A stretch of DNA of 64,000 bases from Sphingomonas_B tabacisoli (GTDB lineage Bacteria; Pseudomonadota; Alphaproteobacteria; Sphingomonadales; Sphingomonadaceae), in contig NZ_JBHUDY010000001.1 of the NCBI RefSeq assembly GCF_042678385.1, forward strand, positions 868,001 through 932,000, in the 5' to 3' direction. Both the position numbers and the translations under genes were made by a program. Every line of letters begins with the position of its first letter. Position 1 is the stretch's first letter. Shown here piece after piece: positions 17,071 through 25,500 of this stretch. Under the pieces are notes generated by a model. The model was not told the DNA's origin and did not search any database. It saw nothing but the letters and a program-made list of their open reading frames with translations.

Positions 17071-18852
17071 ATGTCCACCTATGAAGCGCGTCTCCAGGCG
17101 CTGCGCGAGCAGCTGAAGCGCGACCGGCTGGACGGCTTCGTCGTTCCGCTGACCGACGAGCATATGTCCGAATATGTCGGCGCCTATGCCCAGCGGCTGG
17201 CTTGGCTGACGGGCTTTCAGGGCTCGGCGGGAACGGCGGTGGTGCTGCCCGAGGAAGCGGCGATCTTCATCGATGGCCGCTACACCCTTCAGGTTCGCGA
17301 GCAGGTCGATCCTAAGCACTGGGCCTATGTTTCCGTGCCCGAAACGTCGGTCTCCGATTGGCTCGGTGAGCATGCCGCGAACGGTGCGCGTATCGGCTAC
17401 GATCCCTGGCTGCACACCCGCGCCTGGGTCGAGGCGGCGACCAGCGCGCTGGCCGAAAAGGGCGCCGAGCTGGTCGCGGTCGATACCAACCCGGTCGACG
17501 CGGTCTGGCCCGACCGGCCCGAGCCGTCGCGCGCACGGCTTGTCGTGCAGCCCGACGAATTCACCGGCAAGAACTCGGCCGAAAAGCGCGCCGAGATCGG
17601 CGACTGGCTGGCGGCGAAGAAGGCCGACGCGGTCGTGCTCTCCGCCCTCGACTCGATCGCCTGGACGTTCAACGTGCGCGGCAAGGACGTCGAACGCACC
17701 CCCGTCGCGCTCGCTTATGCGCTGGTGAACCGCGACGGCACCGCCGATCTGTTCGTCCAGCCCGAAAAGATCGGCGAGGACGTCGCCAAGCATCTGGGCA
17801 ATGCAGTCCGCCTGCACGACCGCGCCGAGTTCCCCAAGGCACTCGCGGGGTTTGCGGGCAAGCGCGTCGCGGTCGATCCGGAGCGGGCGGTCGCCGCGAT
17901 ATTCGAGCGGCTGGAGAAGGGTGGGGCGCAGACGATCCAGCTTCGCGATCCGGCCGTGCTCGCCAAGGCACTCAAGAACCCGGTCGAGATCGCCGGCCAC
18001 CAGGCTGCGCAGGCACGCGACGGCGCGGCGATCGTGCGCTTCCTCCACTGGCTGTCGATCGCGGCGCCAAAAGGCGGCCTCACCGAGATGAGCGCGGCGG
18101 CAAAGCTGCGCGCTTTCCGCGACGAGACCGGCGTGCTCGAGGACCTGTCGTTCGACACCATTTCCGCCGCCGGCCCGAACGCGGCGATACCGCACTACCG
18201 CGTGACCGACGAATCGAGCCTGCCGATCACGATGAACGGCATCTATCTGGTCGATTCAGGCGGCCAGTATCGCGACGGCACGACCGATATTACTCGCACC
18301 GTTATAGTCGGCGAGCCTACGCCTGAAATGCGCGACCGGTTCACGCGCGTGCTGAAGGGCCATATCGCGATCGCGACGGCGCTTTTCCCCAAGGGCACGC
18401 GTGGCCAGCAGATCGACGCCTTCGCCCGCCGGCCGCTGTGGGAAGCTGGCCTGGACTATGCCCACGGCACCGGACACGGCGTTGGCAGCTATCTCTCGGT
18501 GCACGAAGGCCCCGCCCGCATTGCGACCTTCGGCGGCGGCGACGAGCCGCTCGCGGCCGGCATGATCCTGTCGAACGAGCCCGGCTATTACAAAGGCGGC
18601 GAATACGGCATCCGCATCGAGAATCTGGTGCTGGTCGTGCCGAAGGACGTGCCGGGGGCCGAGCGTGAGATGCTGGGCTTCGAAACGCTCACTTTCGCCC
18701 CAATCGACCGGCGGCTGATCGCGGCCGACATGCTGACCGAGAAGGAGCGCGCTTGGCTCGACGCCTATCATGCGCAGGTCGTCGAAAAGATCGGTCCTCA
18801 GCTCGAGGGCGAAGTCAGGGCTTGGCTGGAGGAGGCGTGTCGTCCGCTTTAG
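17071..18852 (+). CDS. pepP: Aminopeptidase P family (Xaa-Pro aminopeptidase)
   Basis: A 593-residue M24B peptidase of the long, three-domain type seen in cytosolic X-prolyl aminopeptidases. The N-terminal creatinase-like domain includes DGFVVPLTDEHMSEYVGAYA and FIDGRYTLQVREQVD. The C-terminal pita-bread domain carries the metal ligands in YLVDSGGQYRDGTTDITRT, the histidine in HGTGHGVGSYLSVHEGP, and glutamates in LSNEPGYY and GIRIENLVLV. GAGAGGAG is placed well before ATG 17071. The 3' end is overlapped antisense by a small gene at 18815-18943. The symbol is by family only. Confidence 0.9.
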   Translation: MSTYEARLQALREQLKRDRLDGFVVPLTDEHMSEYVGAYAQRLAWLTGFQGSAGTAVVLPEEAAIFIDGRYTLQVREQVDPKHWAYVSVPETSVSDWLGEHAANGARIGYDPWLHTRAWVEAATSALAEKGAELVAVDTNPVDAVWPDRPEPSRARLVVQPDEFTGKNSAEKRAEIGDWLAAKKADAVVLSALDSIAWTFNVRGKDVERTPVALAYALVNRDGTADLFVQPEKIGEDVAKHLGNAVRLHDRAEFPKALAGFAGKRVAVDPERAVAAIFERLEKGGAQTIQLRDPAVLAKALKNPVEIAGHQAAQARDGAAIVRFLHWLSIAAPKGGLTEMSAAAKLRAFRDETGVLEDLSFDTISAAGPNAAIPHYRVTDESSLPITMNGIYLVDSGGQYRDGTTDITRTVIVGEPTPEMRDRFTRVLKGHIAIATALFPKGTRGQQIDAFARRPLWEAGLDYAHGTGHGVGSYLSVHEGPARIATFGGGDEPLAAGMILSNEPGYYKGGEYGIRIENLVLVVPKDVPGAEREMLGFETLTFAPIDRRLIAADMLTEKERAWLDAYHAQVVEKIGPQLEGEVRAWLEEACRPL

Positions 18853-18943
18853 GTGGCTCGGCACGCGCCTGCGCTTTCCGCTTGCGCAGATTCTCCCGCA
18901 GCGCCTCGGCGAGCCGGCGTTCGCGTTCGTCGTTCTTTGACAT
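18815..18943 (-). CDS. Small basic protein (42 aa), conserved-type hypothetical
   Basis: The reverse strand encodes a 42-residue protein starting MSKNDERERRLAEALRENL, followed by RKRKAQARAEPPKADDTP, ending PPPAKP and a TGA. The composition (a short charged amphipathic helix, a basic RKRKAQAR patch and a Pro-rich tail) resembles a small hypothetical protein I associate with sphingomonads, where it often sits near murA; that recollection is not verified here. Its last 38 bases overlap the end of the aminopeptidase gene antisense. It is short, so certainty is moderate. Confidence 0.6.
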   Translation of the reverse strand: MSKNDERERRLAEALRENLRKRKAQARAEPPKADDTPPPAKP

Positions 18944-19023
18944 GGGCGTGCGCTAACGCGCTTCGCAACGCCTTGACAAGCATCGCCCCCTCGCCCAAGT
19001 GCGCGCCTCGCCCGCGGGCCAGT

Positions 19024-19098
<75 letters not shown>

Positions 19099-19505
19099 TT
19101 AACGCATCGAAATCGTTCGGTTAGGTGCAAGGCGGGGAGAGCGCGTCGGCCGCTCGATCCCCGAACGATCCGAAACGCCAATGCCGGCCCACCGGCGCGC
19201 TCCGCTCCAATATCTTTTCGTTCGGCGCAACGATGGCGCTCCGCGCGTGTCACATCGGCCAGGACAAAAGAAAGGCCGACGCGAACGCCGGCCCTGAAAA
19301 GTTTATAGGAGAGGATGCCTGAAAGGCAACTTCCTTGTGCACTGCAGCAATGGCATTTTCAAGTGCATAGGTAGAGATTCCGGTTGCATAAACTGCAATC
19401 GCGTTCGGCAATGATGCCCAGGCTCATCGTGTGGGGTCCCTGCAGTCACCGCCCGGTGGGACCTTTGCATCCCCGGAGCGTTGTCAGCCTGCAAAGGAGA
19501 GACGA
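19099..19505. other. Intergenic region without a convincing gene
   Basis: Four hundred bases follow the tRNA. An open frame at 19125-19322 has no recognisable character or ribosome site. A hairpin with a CGAA tetraloop (ggccgacg/cgccggcc, 19274-19293, one mismatch) is present but lacks a U-run. The right end contains the promoter-like element and ribosome site of the next gene. Confidence 0.6.
19458..19482 (+). promoter_or_regulatory. Candidate EcfG-type (general stress) promoter
   Basis: GGGAC (19458-19462), a 16-base spacer and CGTT (19479-19482) resemble the alphaproteobacterial general stress sigma factor consensus GGAAC-N16/17-CGTT with one mismatch. It ends 23 bases before the ATG of a DUF2383 gene, a type of gene that may belong to such stress regulons. 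This is inference from a short motif. Confidence 0.35.
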
Positions 19506-19964
19506 ATGTTTGGTTCAAACACAGACGTATCTACGCTTAATTCGCTCGTCGCGACGATGATCGACAGCATCAAAGGCTACAAGGAATCGGCTGATGCCGT
19601 GAGCGGATCCCAGTTCCGCGATTTGTTCCTGGACTTGGCACGCGATCGCGAGCAGGCGATTCCCGTTTTGCAATCCGAAGTCGCGCGGCTGGGCGGCAAG
19701 CCTGAGGAAGACGGCACTGCTCTTGCTGCAGCGCATCGCACCTTCGTTGACCTGAAGTCATCTATCACCGGTCGCGACGATAAGGCGGTTATCGACGAGG
19801 TCGAGCGCGGCGAGGATCACATCAAGAGCAAGTTCGAGGACGCGCTCGCGGCGGACGATCTCTCGACCGAAACGCGCGCCGCCATCCAACGCGCATACGA
19901 GTCCGTCCGGCGTGGCCACGACCGTGTGCGTGATCTGAAGCATGCGCTGGAAGGCGCGCGCTGA
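19506..19964 (+). CDS. DUF2383 / PA2169-type four-helix-bundle protein
   Basis: A 152-residue, all-helical, ferritin-like protein of the DUF2383 (PA2169) family. It begins TDVSTLNSLVATMIDSIKGY and shows the ESADAVSGSQFRDLFLDLA and ERGEDHIKSKFEDAL stretches typical of the bundle. Proteins of this type are often stress-induced; their biochemical role is not known. ATG 19506 is preceded by AAAGGAGA at good spacing, whereas the longer frame upstream has none. A candidate stress promoter lies just upstream and a long hairpin just downstream, so it is probably monocistronic. Confidence 0.85.
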   Translation: MFGSNTDVSTLNSLVATMIDSIKGYKESADAVSGSQFRDLFLDLARDREQAIPVLQSEVARLGGKPEEDGTALAAAHRTFVDLKSSITGRDDKAVIDEVERGEDHIKSKFEDALAADDLSTETRAAIQRAYESVRRGHDRVRDLKHALEGAR

Positions 19965-19981
19965 CAGGTTCCTGAGTGCGA

Positions 19982-20009
19982 GACGTCGTCGGCGGGCGCC
20001 GGCGACGTC
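19982..20009 (+). terminator. Long hairpin downstream of the DUF2383 gene
   Basis: gacgtcgtcggcg (19982-19994) pairs with cgccggcgacgtc (19997-20009) along 13 positions with one G-T pair. It starts 18 bases after the stop codon. No U-run follows, but the stem is strong enough to stop transcription or protect the 3' end. Confidence 0.45.
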
Positions 20010-20287
20010 CGGCATTCATCAATTCAGAGCCAAGCGGGGCGACAAACGTTGCGATCCGCGACTTCGAGACTCTGCCTGCAGCAGGCGGAGCCATCTCCAG
20101 CTGGAGCTCCCGCCACGGGGTCGGATCGGCCGCGAGGCCCCAGAAACGTCCCATTGCCATGACAAGCGTGAGAACGGCGATGCTGCTGCGCTGCCGGCAT
20201 TGTCTCGCAAGTTGCGGCTAACGCCCGCAAAGCTGCGGTGTTACGCTTGCGGTCCTGCATCATGATTTCTGGCCGACGGAGAAGGCT
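20010..20287. other. Intergenic region, no gene seen
   Basis: Between the hairpin and the GTG at 20288 I see only open frames with random-looking composition. The stretch gcccgcaaagctgcgg near the right end has small inverted pieces. I can support no gene, RNA or promoter here. Confidence 0.5.
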
Positions 20288-20746
20288 GTGAGCGTAGCTT
20301 TCAGGCGCGACAGCGACGAAGAGCATAGGGAGCCGAGGTTCGAGCTGCCGATTCCGACGGGTCCCAACTATGTTACGGCAAGGGGACGGCAGTTGATCGA
20401 CGAGCGCGTGGCGTCGCTGGAGGCGCGCCTTGCCGATGCAGGCGAGGAAGAGGCCCGCGAGTCCATCGCCCGCGAACTTCGCTACTGGCACACACGGCAG
20501 GTGACCGCGCTTGACGCGCCGCCGCCTCCCTCCGACGAGGTCGCCTTTGGTTCCCGCGTGCTCGTTCGCATCGCCGGGCGTGAACGCATGATCGAGATCG
20601 TCGGACACGATGAGGCCGACGCCGCGACGGGGCGCATTGCATTCTCCGCCCCGCTTGCCCGAGCGCTGATGGGAGCCACCGAGGGAGAGCGGATCGCGTT
20701 CGGCGAGGGCGTGGACATTTTGAAGATTTGCGAGCCGCGCCCATGA
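20288..20746 (+). CDS. GreA/GreB-family transcription elongation factor-like protein
   Basis: 152 residues. The C-terminal half carries the Gre-type FKBP-like fold: EVAFGSRVLVRIAGRERMIE, then IVGHDEADAATGRIAFSAPL, ARALMGATEGERI. The N-terminal half, with YVTARGRQLIDERVASLEAR and a helical stretch with acidic residues, corresponds to the coiled coil that enters the polymerase channel. It could instead act like Rnk. It starts with GTG and overlaps the next gene by four bases. Confidence 0.8.
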   Translation: MSVAFRRDSDEEHREPRFELPIPTGPNYVTARGRQLIDERVASLEARLADAGEEEARESIARELRYWHTRQVTALDAPPPPSDEVAFGSRVLVRIAGRERMIEIVGHDEADAATGRIAFSAPLARALMGATEGERIAFGEGVDILKICEPRP

Positions 20747-21399
20747 CCGTCCGCGTTCTGATGGCGGGCGGCACCGGGCTGGTCGGCAGCCTCGTTGCCG
20801 ACGCCCTGGCAAGGCGACCGGATGTCGAACTCTCGAGTTTGGTGCGTGCTCCGACGAGGCCTCGTGACCGCACAATCGACTTCGACGCGCTCGTGGCCGA
20901 TCCTGCAGGCACGGTCGGGCCGGTCGATGTCGACGTCGGCATCTCTTGTCTCGGCACGACCATTCGAAAGGCCGAATCGCAAGCCGCCTTCCGGCGTGTA
21001 GATCAGGACTACGTGTTCGCGGTGGCGCGTTCCGCCAGAGACAACGGAGCGCGACAGTTCATCTTGATGAGCTCCGTCGGAGCAGGCGGCCGCGCATTCT
21101 ATCTGCGCGTCAAAGGCGAGGTGGAGGAGGCGGTCCGCGGCCTCGGCTTCGAGCGGCTGGACATCATTCGGCCGGGGCTGCTGCTCGGCGATCGCGCGGA
21201 GCGGCGGGTAGCGGAGCGCCTCGCGCAGGCCGCGATGCCGATCCTCAATCCGCTGCTTCGGGGACGGCTTGAGCAATATGCAGCGGTTCCCGCGGCGGCC
21301 GTCGCTAATGCGATAGTACAGCTTGTGGGAGCGCCCGGGGCGGGCGTCCATATCGCTCATACGCGAGAGATTATTGGCGGGTCAGACCTCGCGGGTTAG
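20743..21399 (+). CDS. NAD(P)H-binding protein (atypical SDR, TIP30-like)
   Basis: 218 residues with a Rossmann start (VRVLMAGGTGLVGSLVADAL, glycine motif GGTGLVG) and VDVGISCLGTTIRKAESQAA, followed by RQFILMSSVGA. This matches the short atypical SDRs of the HTATIP2/NmrA-like group, which often serve as NADPH-binding regulators or reductases. ATG 20743 overlaps the stop of the Gre-like gene, so they form a pair. The substrate is unknown. Confidence 0.82.
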   Translation: MTVRVLMAGGTGLVGSLVADALARRPDVELSSLVRAPTRPRDRTIDFDALVADPAGTVGPVDVDVGISCLGTTIRKAESQAAFRRVDQDYVFAVARSARDNGARQFILMSSVGAGGRAFYLRVKGEVEEAVRGLGFERLDIIRPGLLLGDRAERRVAERLAQAAMPILNPLLRGRLEQYAAVPAAAVANAIVQLVGAPGAGVHIAHTREIIGGSDLAG

Positions 21400-21434
21400 C
21401 AGACAGTTGGTCTGCATCGGGGTTTGATGAACCG

Positions 21435-22220
21435 TTAGCCGCGCCGCTCCAGAACCAGGGACTGAATCGCCTGGCCGAAGAAGCCGTGGCGGTCGGCCAA
21501 CCGTGCGGTCGCGCTGCCGATGCCGTCCGGCGCGGCCCAGGTTTCCGCTTCCGAGTAAATCCACTCCCCCACCGGCTCGCGCGCCAGGCTGACGGTCAGG
21601 TCGCCGTTAATGAACGTCCACTCGGCAAAAGGCAGCAAGGCCGAAATGCCATTGGAGAAGTCCGCGACCGCAACCGCTCTCATCGCCGGCGAGAGCGGTT
21701 GGCCGCTGATCAGCGCCCGATGCTGCCGGAACCAGACTTTTCCCGGTCCGGGCTCGCTGAAGCCGCCTTGGATGCGGCGGATTTCGAAGTTCGCGCCGAA
21801 GTTCTCCGTCGATGCCGGGATGCCCATTCCAACGCCTGCAACTTGCTCCGGCATCGCTTCGGTCAAAGGCGGCATCCGCACTTCGCCGGGCAGCGGCTGG
21901 TCCACCGTTCGAACCTTCAGGATCGTCGCGCGCACGACCTCTGCGTCGCCTGCAAGCAACCGCACCTGCACGAGCTGGATCTTGCGGCCTTCCCGCAACA
22001 CGGTCGTGTCGATGCCGAGATCGGCCACAGGCACGGGGCGAAACAGGTCGATGGTCGCGCGCGCGATCCGCATCGGCGCTTGTGTCGGAACCTGCTCGGC
22101 AGCCCATGCCGCGAGCGACGACGGCGCACCGCCATGTTGCAGCCGCGGGTCCCACGGGCCGGCGGCAAGCGTCGTCGTGGTCACCGTGGTGCCGTCTATG
22201 ACATAGGCAGTTTCGCTCAT
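21435..22220 (-). CDS. Acyl-CoA thioesterase-like (double hot-dog) protein
   Basis: A 261-residue protein of the TesB-like, two-hot-dog thioesterase superfamily. Pieces that support this are GPWDPRLQHGGAPSSLAAWA at the N-terminus and RIARATIDLFRPVPVADLGI with VLREGRKIQLVQVRLLAGDA. The product probably hydrolyses an acyl-CoA or binds an acyl thioester. There is no operon partner, and an unrelated accessory region begins downstream of its start. Confidence 0.8.
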   Translation of the reverse strand: MSETAYVIDGTTVTTTTLAAGPWDPRLQHGGAPSSLAAWAAEQVPTQAPMRIARATIDLFRPVPVADLGIDTTVLREGRKIQLVQVRLLAGDAEVVRATILKVRTVDQPLPGEVRMPPLTEAMPEQVAGVGMGIPASTENFGANFEIRRIQGGFSEPGPGKVWFRQHRALISGQPLSPAMRAVAVADFSNGISALLPFAEWTFINGDLTVSLAREPVGEWIYSEAETWAAPDGIGSATARLADRHGFFGQAIQSLVLERRG

Positions 22221-22522
22221 GCCCGCGGCTATAGCTCGAAGCTGGGCCGACGCTCCAGTTTCGACGCTCCTTCAAAACTGACGCATCGTCCCAAGGACGA
22301 GTAGCGGCGGCACCTGCTTTTCGCGGACATCCCGCATTTCGCGATAGCGGCGAAAGCGGGTATATTGCTTCGACTTGGTTGCTTGGCCGACGCACGGCCG
22401 AACCAAGATGCACGAGTGTCGTGGCTGTCTTTCCGCGCGCCCCGTGCGAGCATGAACGGGGGAGACGACGCGATGGTGTCACCGGCCCGCGCAAGTCCCG
22501 CATATCGTCGCTGCCTGATCAT
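22221..22522. other. Intergenic region upstream of the large membrane protein
   Basis: It separates the divergent thioesterase and membrane-protein genes and must hold both promoters, which I cannot place. The octamer gacgctcc occurs twice close together near its left end. The right end contains a short open frame with a good ribosome site that runs into the next gene (22473-22541). Confidence 0.5.
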
Positions 22523-22541
22523 ATGGGCTGCGCGATGGTAA
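22473..22541 (+). CDS. Possible leader peptide coupled to the membrane protein
   Basis: An ATG at 22473, preceded by GGGGGAG at good spacing, opens a 22-codon frame (MVSPARASPAYRRCLIIWAA, then RW) whose TAA overlaps the ATG at 22535 of the big membrane protein. An in-frame ATG at 22452 could extend it. The downstream gene has no ribosome site of its own, so translation may be coupled. No conservation evidence is available; it may be fortuitous. Confidence 0.3.
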   Translation: MVSPARASPAYRRCLIIWAARW

Positions 22542-25500
22542 GCGCCGTCCGCCCGTCGGAACAATCGCGTTCGACGCCGCTGGGGAAGCTCGGGTGGATC
22601 GTCGGGGTGTTGATCGGCGCGATCCTGCTCGCCTTTGCGGCTGCTTACCTGATCAACAGCCAGGCCCTGGTCGGCAGCATTCACCAGCGCAACGCCGCCA
22701 GCCTGGAAATCATCGCGCGCAATCTGGAGCGATGGCCGCGCACGGCGCGTGAGATCGCACGCGCGCGCCAGCCCGGTGACATGGGCATCACGGTGTCGCA
22801 TCCGGATTTCGGGGCGATCAAGATAGCGTCCGTGGCGGATTGCGCGGCGACGAGTCCGCCGGGTGCGCCGATGCAGGATGGCCTGTTCCAACAGGGCCAG
22901 CTTGCCGGGCAGGGAACGCTCTATCACGTCGTGGTGCGGGTCGAGAATGCGCGCCAACCTTGCTATGCAGCGGAGGCTTCGCTGCAAAAGCTCGTGGGGC
23001 TCGATCGGTCGGGAGCGGAGTTTTTGAACCTGCTGATCGTCGCGCCGGATCAGTCGGTTCTGGAGCAATTCGGAACCGGCCGTCTGCCGGTCGCCAAGCT
23101 GCCTCCGATGACGATCGTGAGCGGCTTCGCCAGAACATTGGTGCAAAGCGCGCTCACGGACAAACCGGTGTCAGGAGACGCGCCTGCCGTAACGCTGGAT
23201 TCGGCTCCAGGCGCAGCGCGTGTCCAGATCGCGGACGCGGAATATTTTGCCTATGTCCGGCCGTTCCGGGTTGCCGACGCCTCCGGGCGGCCTTGTCCCG
23301 GCACCAAGCCCCTCGATGCCGCAAAACCGCAAGCGCCGCCGACGAGCCTTGGCGGTTGCCAGCTCTACGCGATCGGCCTGATGCCGGCCTCCACGCTCAG
23401 GGACAATTGGCTGAGGCCGCCGCCGCTCGCCTTGATGGGATTCGGCCTGGCAGTTTTGATCGCGATCGCACTGATTCCCGTCCTTCGATTGCTCTTGATC
23501 GGCGGCACCGAGTCGCTCAGCTCGGCCGAAGTCCTCGCCATCCTGTTCGGCATGTATGCGGCGGCGGCGCTTGCCACGCTCGCCGTGCTGTTCGTCGGCG
23601 AGGCGATGTATGAGCGCCACAGCGCCGGCCATGAGGCGGCACGCCTCGCCGCCGACATTGCCGTCTCTACCGGGCAGGATGTGAAGGCTTTCAGGGCAGC
23701 GGCCGAACGGTGCCGCGGTGGAGAACCGCAGGCGGCGCGCAGCAACGGCCCGCTTCCGGAGCTGTTCGAATCGGGGCACTTCGACGCCGGGGGCCGGAAT
23801 CCGGAACGCGGGTGCGGCCTGATCGATCTTCCGCCCGCGACGGATATCAGCGCGCGGCCCTATTTTCGCGCGCTTGTCCAACGCGCGATGACCGAGCCCG
23901 GCGCCACGGCTGTCCTGACCGAGGTCCGCGCCCAGACGGATGGCGTGAAGAAAACGGCGTTGATCGAGCGCGAGGCGGCCGGCCCCACCGACGCTTGCAA
24001 CATGGACGCGAGCGCGTCTCCCGCTTCCGGCAGTCCGCCACCGGCCCGGCGGTGCTATTTCCTTGCGTCGACCTTCCTTCCCTCGCTGGTCGCGCCGGTG
24101 CTCCCGCCATTCCACCGGTTCCTGGTCGTCGACACTTCGGACGAGCGGTTGCCCGTGATCTTTCACCAGGAAAGCGGGCGCGCCATGATCGAGAACTTCG
24201 CCGATCAAATCCGCGCGCCGAACGAAATCGTTCAGGCACTCCGCAAGGGACAGGCGCGCGCGAACGGCTCGGCCGTCGGAGCGCCGGCCAATCCGCCGAC
24301 GATCATGTTCCCACGCCGCTATGACGGCAGGGTGGCGAGCTTTGCCGCGGCGGCCATTCCGGATTCGCCTTGGGCCGTTCTGGTCTATTTTCCGGTGGAC
24401 GATGCCGATCGCATAGCTGCCGGCACCGCATCCCGCGCGCTGGGACTATGGGCGGGCGTGAACATCGCGGCGATGCCGCTTGCCCTGTGGCTGCTGCTGG
24501 GACGCCGGGGGCGATGGAAGCGCATCTGGCCCTGCGCCGTGCTCGAGGAGACGTATCGGAAGAACACGCCGATCCTGATCGCGGCTGCGGTGCTGATCGG
24601 CGCGTGGTCGCTGTTGGTAGGGATATTGGCGCCCGTCGTCGCCGTCGCTGCCGCGGTGCTGATATGCGGCTGGCAGTTTCGCAAGCTCGGCCGCCATGTC
24701 GCGGAGGGCCTGGAGCCAAGCGCAGACTCCGCCGCCGATGCCGACCCCAAGCGCCTGCGGCTCACACTGGAAACTGAGCGCGCCTATCGCCGCTACGCGC
24801 TTGCAATGCTCGCCTGTATCGCCGCGGCGCCGATGACCGCCTTCTGGTCCGATTCCCGCCAGCTCTCCGCGCACTTGACCGATCTGCGCCGTGCCGATGC
24901 GGCTGCGATGGGCGTCCTCGGCCGGGCGCGCAGCATATCCGCGCTTCAGGACGTGGTTCGGTCGGCTGCGCCCGGAAGCATGCCGGCGCCGATCCGGGAC
25001 GCGTTCGCGCCCTGGCCCGACCATCCGGTGCCCGCCGCCGAAACGGCCATCCGTCCCGACTGGACCGTCGCGGGATTCGCGCGCGAAATGCAGACGCAGC
25101 TTGCGACGGAGCCGGTGATGATCTGCCGTTCGCCTCCTGCCGCGGATTGGTATTGCGCCTCGCCCGACGACAAGCAGCCCATTGCGGCTCGAACCGGCGT
25201 TCGCCCGCGATCCGCATGGCTTCACGATCCTTATTCCTGGGGCGCGATCGCCATTCTCGCGCTCCTGCTGGCCGGAATGATCTATGCAGTCGTCTATCAG
25301 GCTCTATGGGCGCTGACGGGATTCGGGATTCCGCTCGACGCCGTCACTTGGCCGACATTGCTCCTCGGCCGCGTTTCGCAGGCCCGCGACGGCAATCGGC
25401 TGAAGCTCGCCCGCAAGTCCATGCTGGTGGCCCCGCAGCGTGCGGTGCGGGCTGCGGTGTGCGACGGCTCCGTGGCGATCATCGTCGATCTTGCCTCCGA

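Noticed and set aside
19125..19322. Open frame after the tRNA
   Set aside because: No ribosome site, no recognisable protein character, composition as expected from random GC-rich DNA.
22379..22522. Longer N-terminus of the big membrane protein
   Set aside because: The extra 48 residues are basic and low in character, in front of a normal N-terminal cytoplasmic segment and membrane helix.
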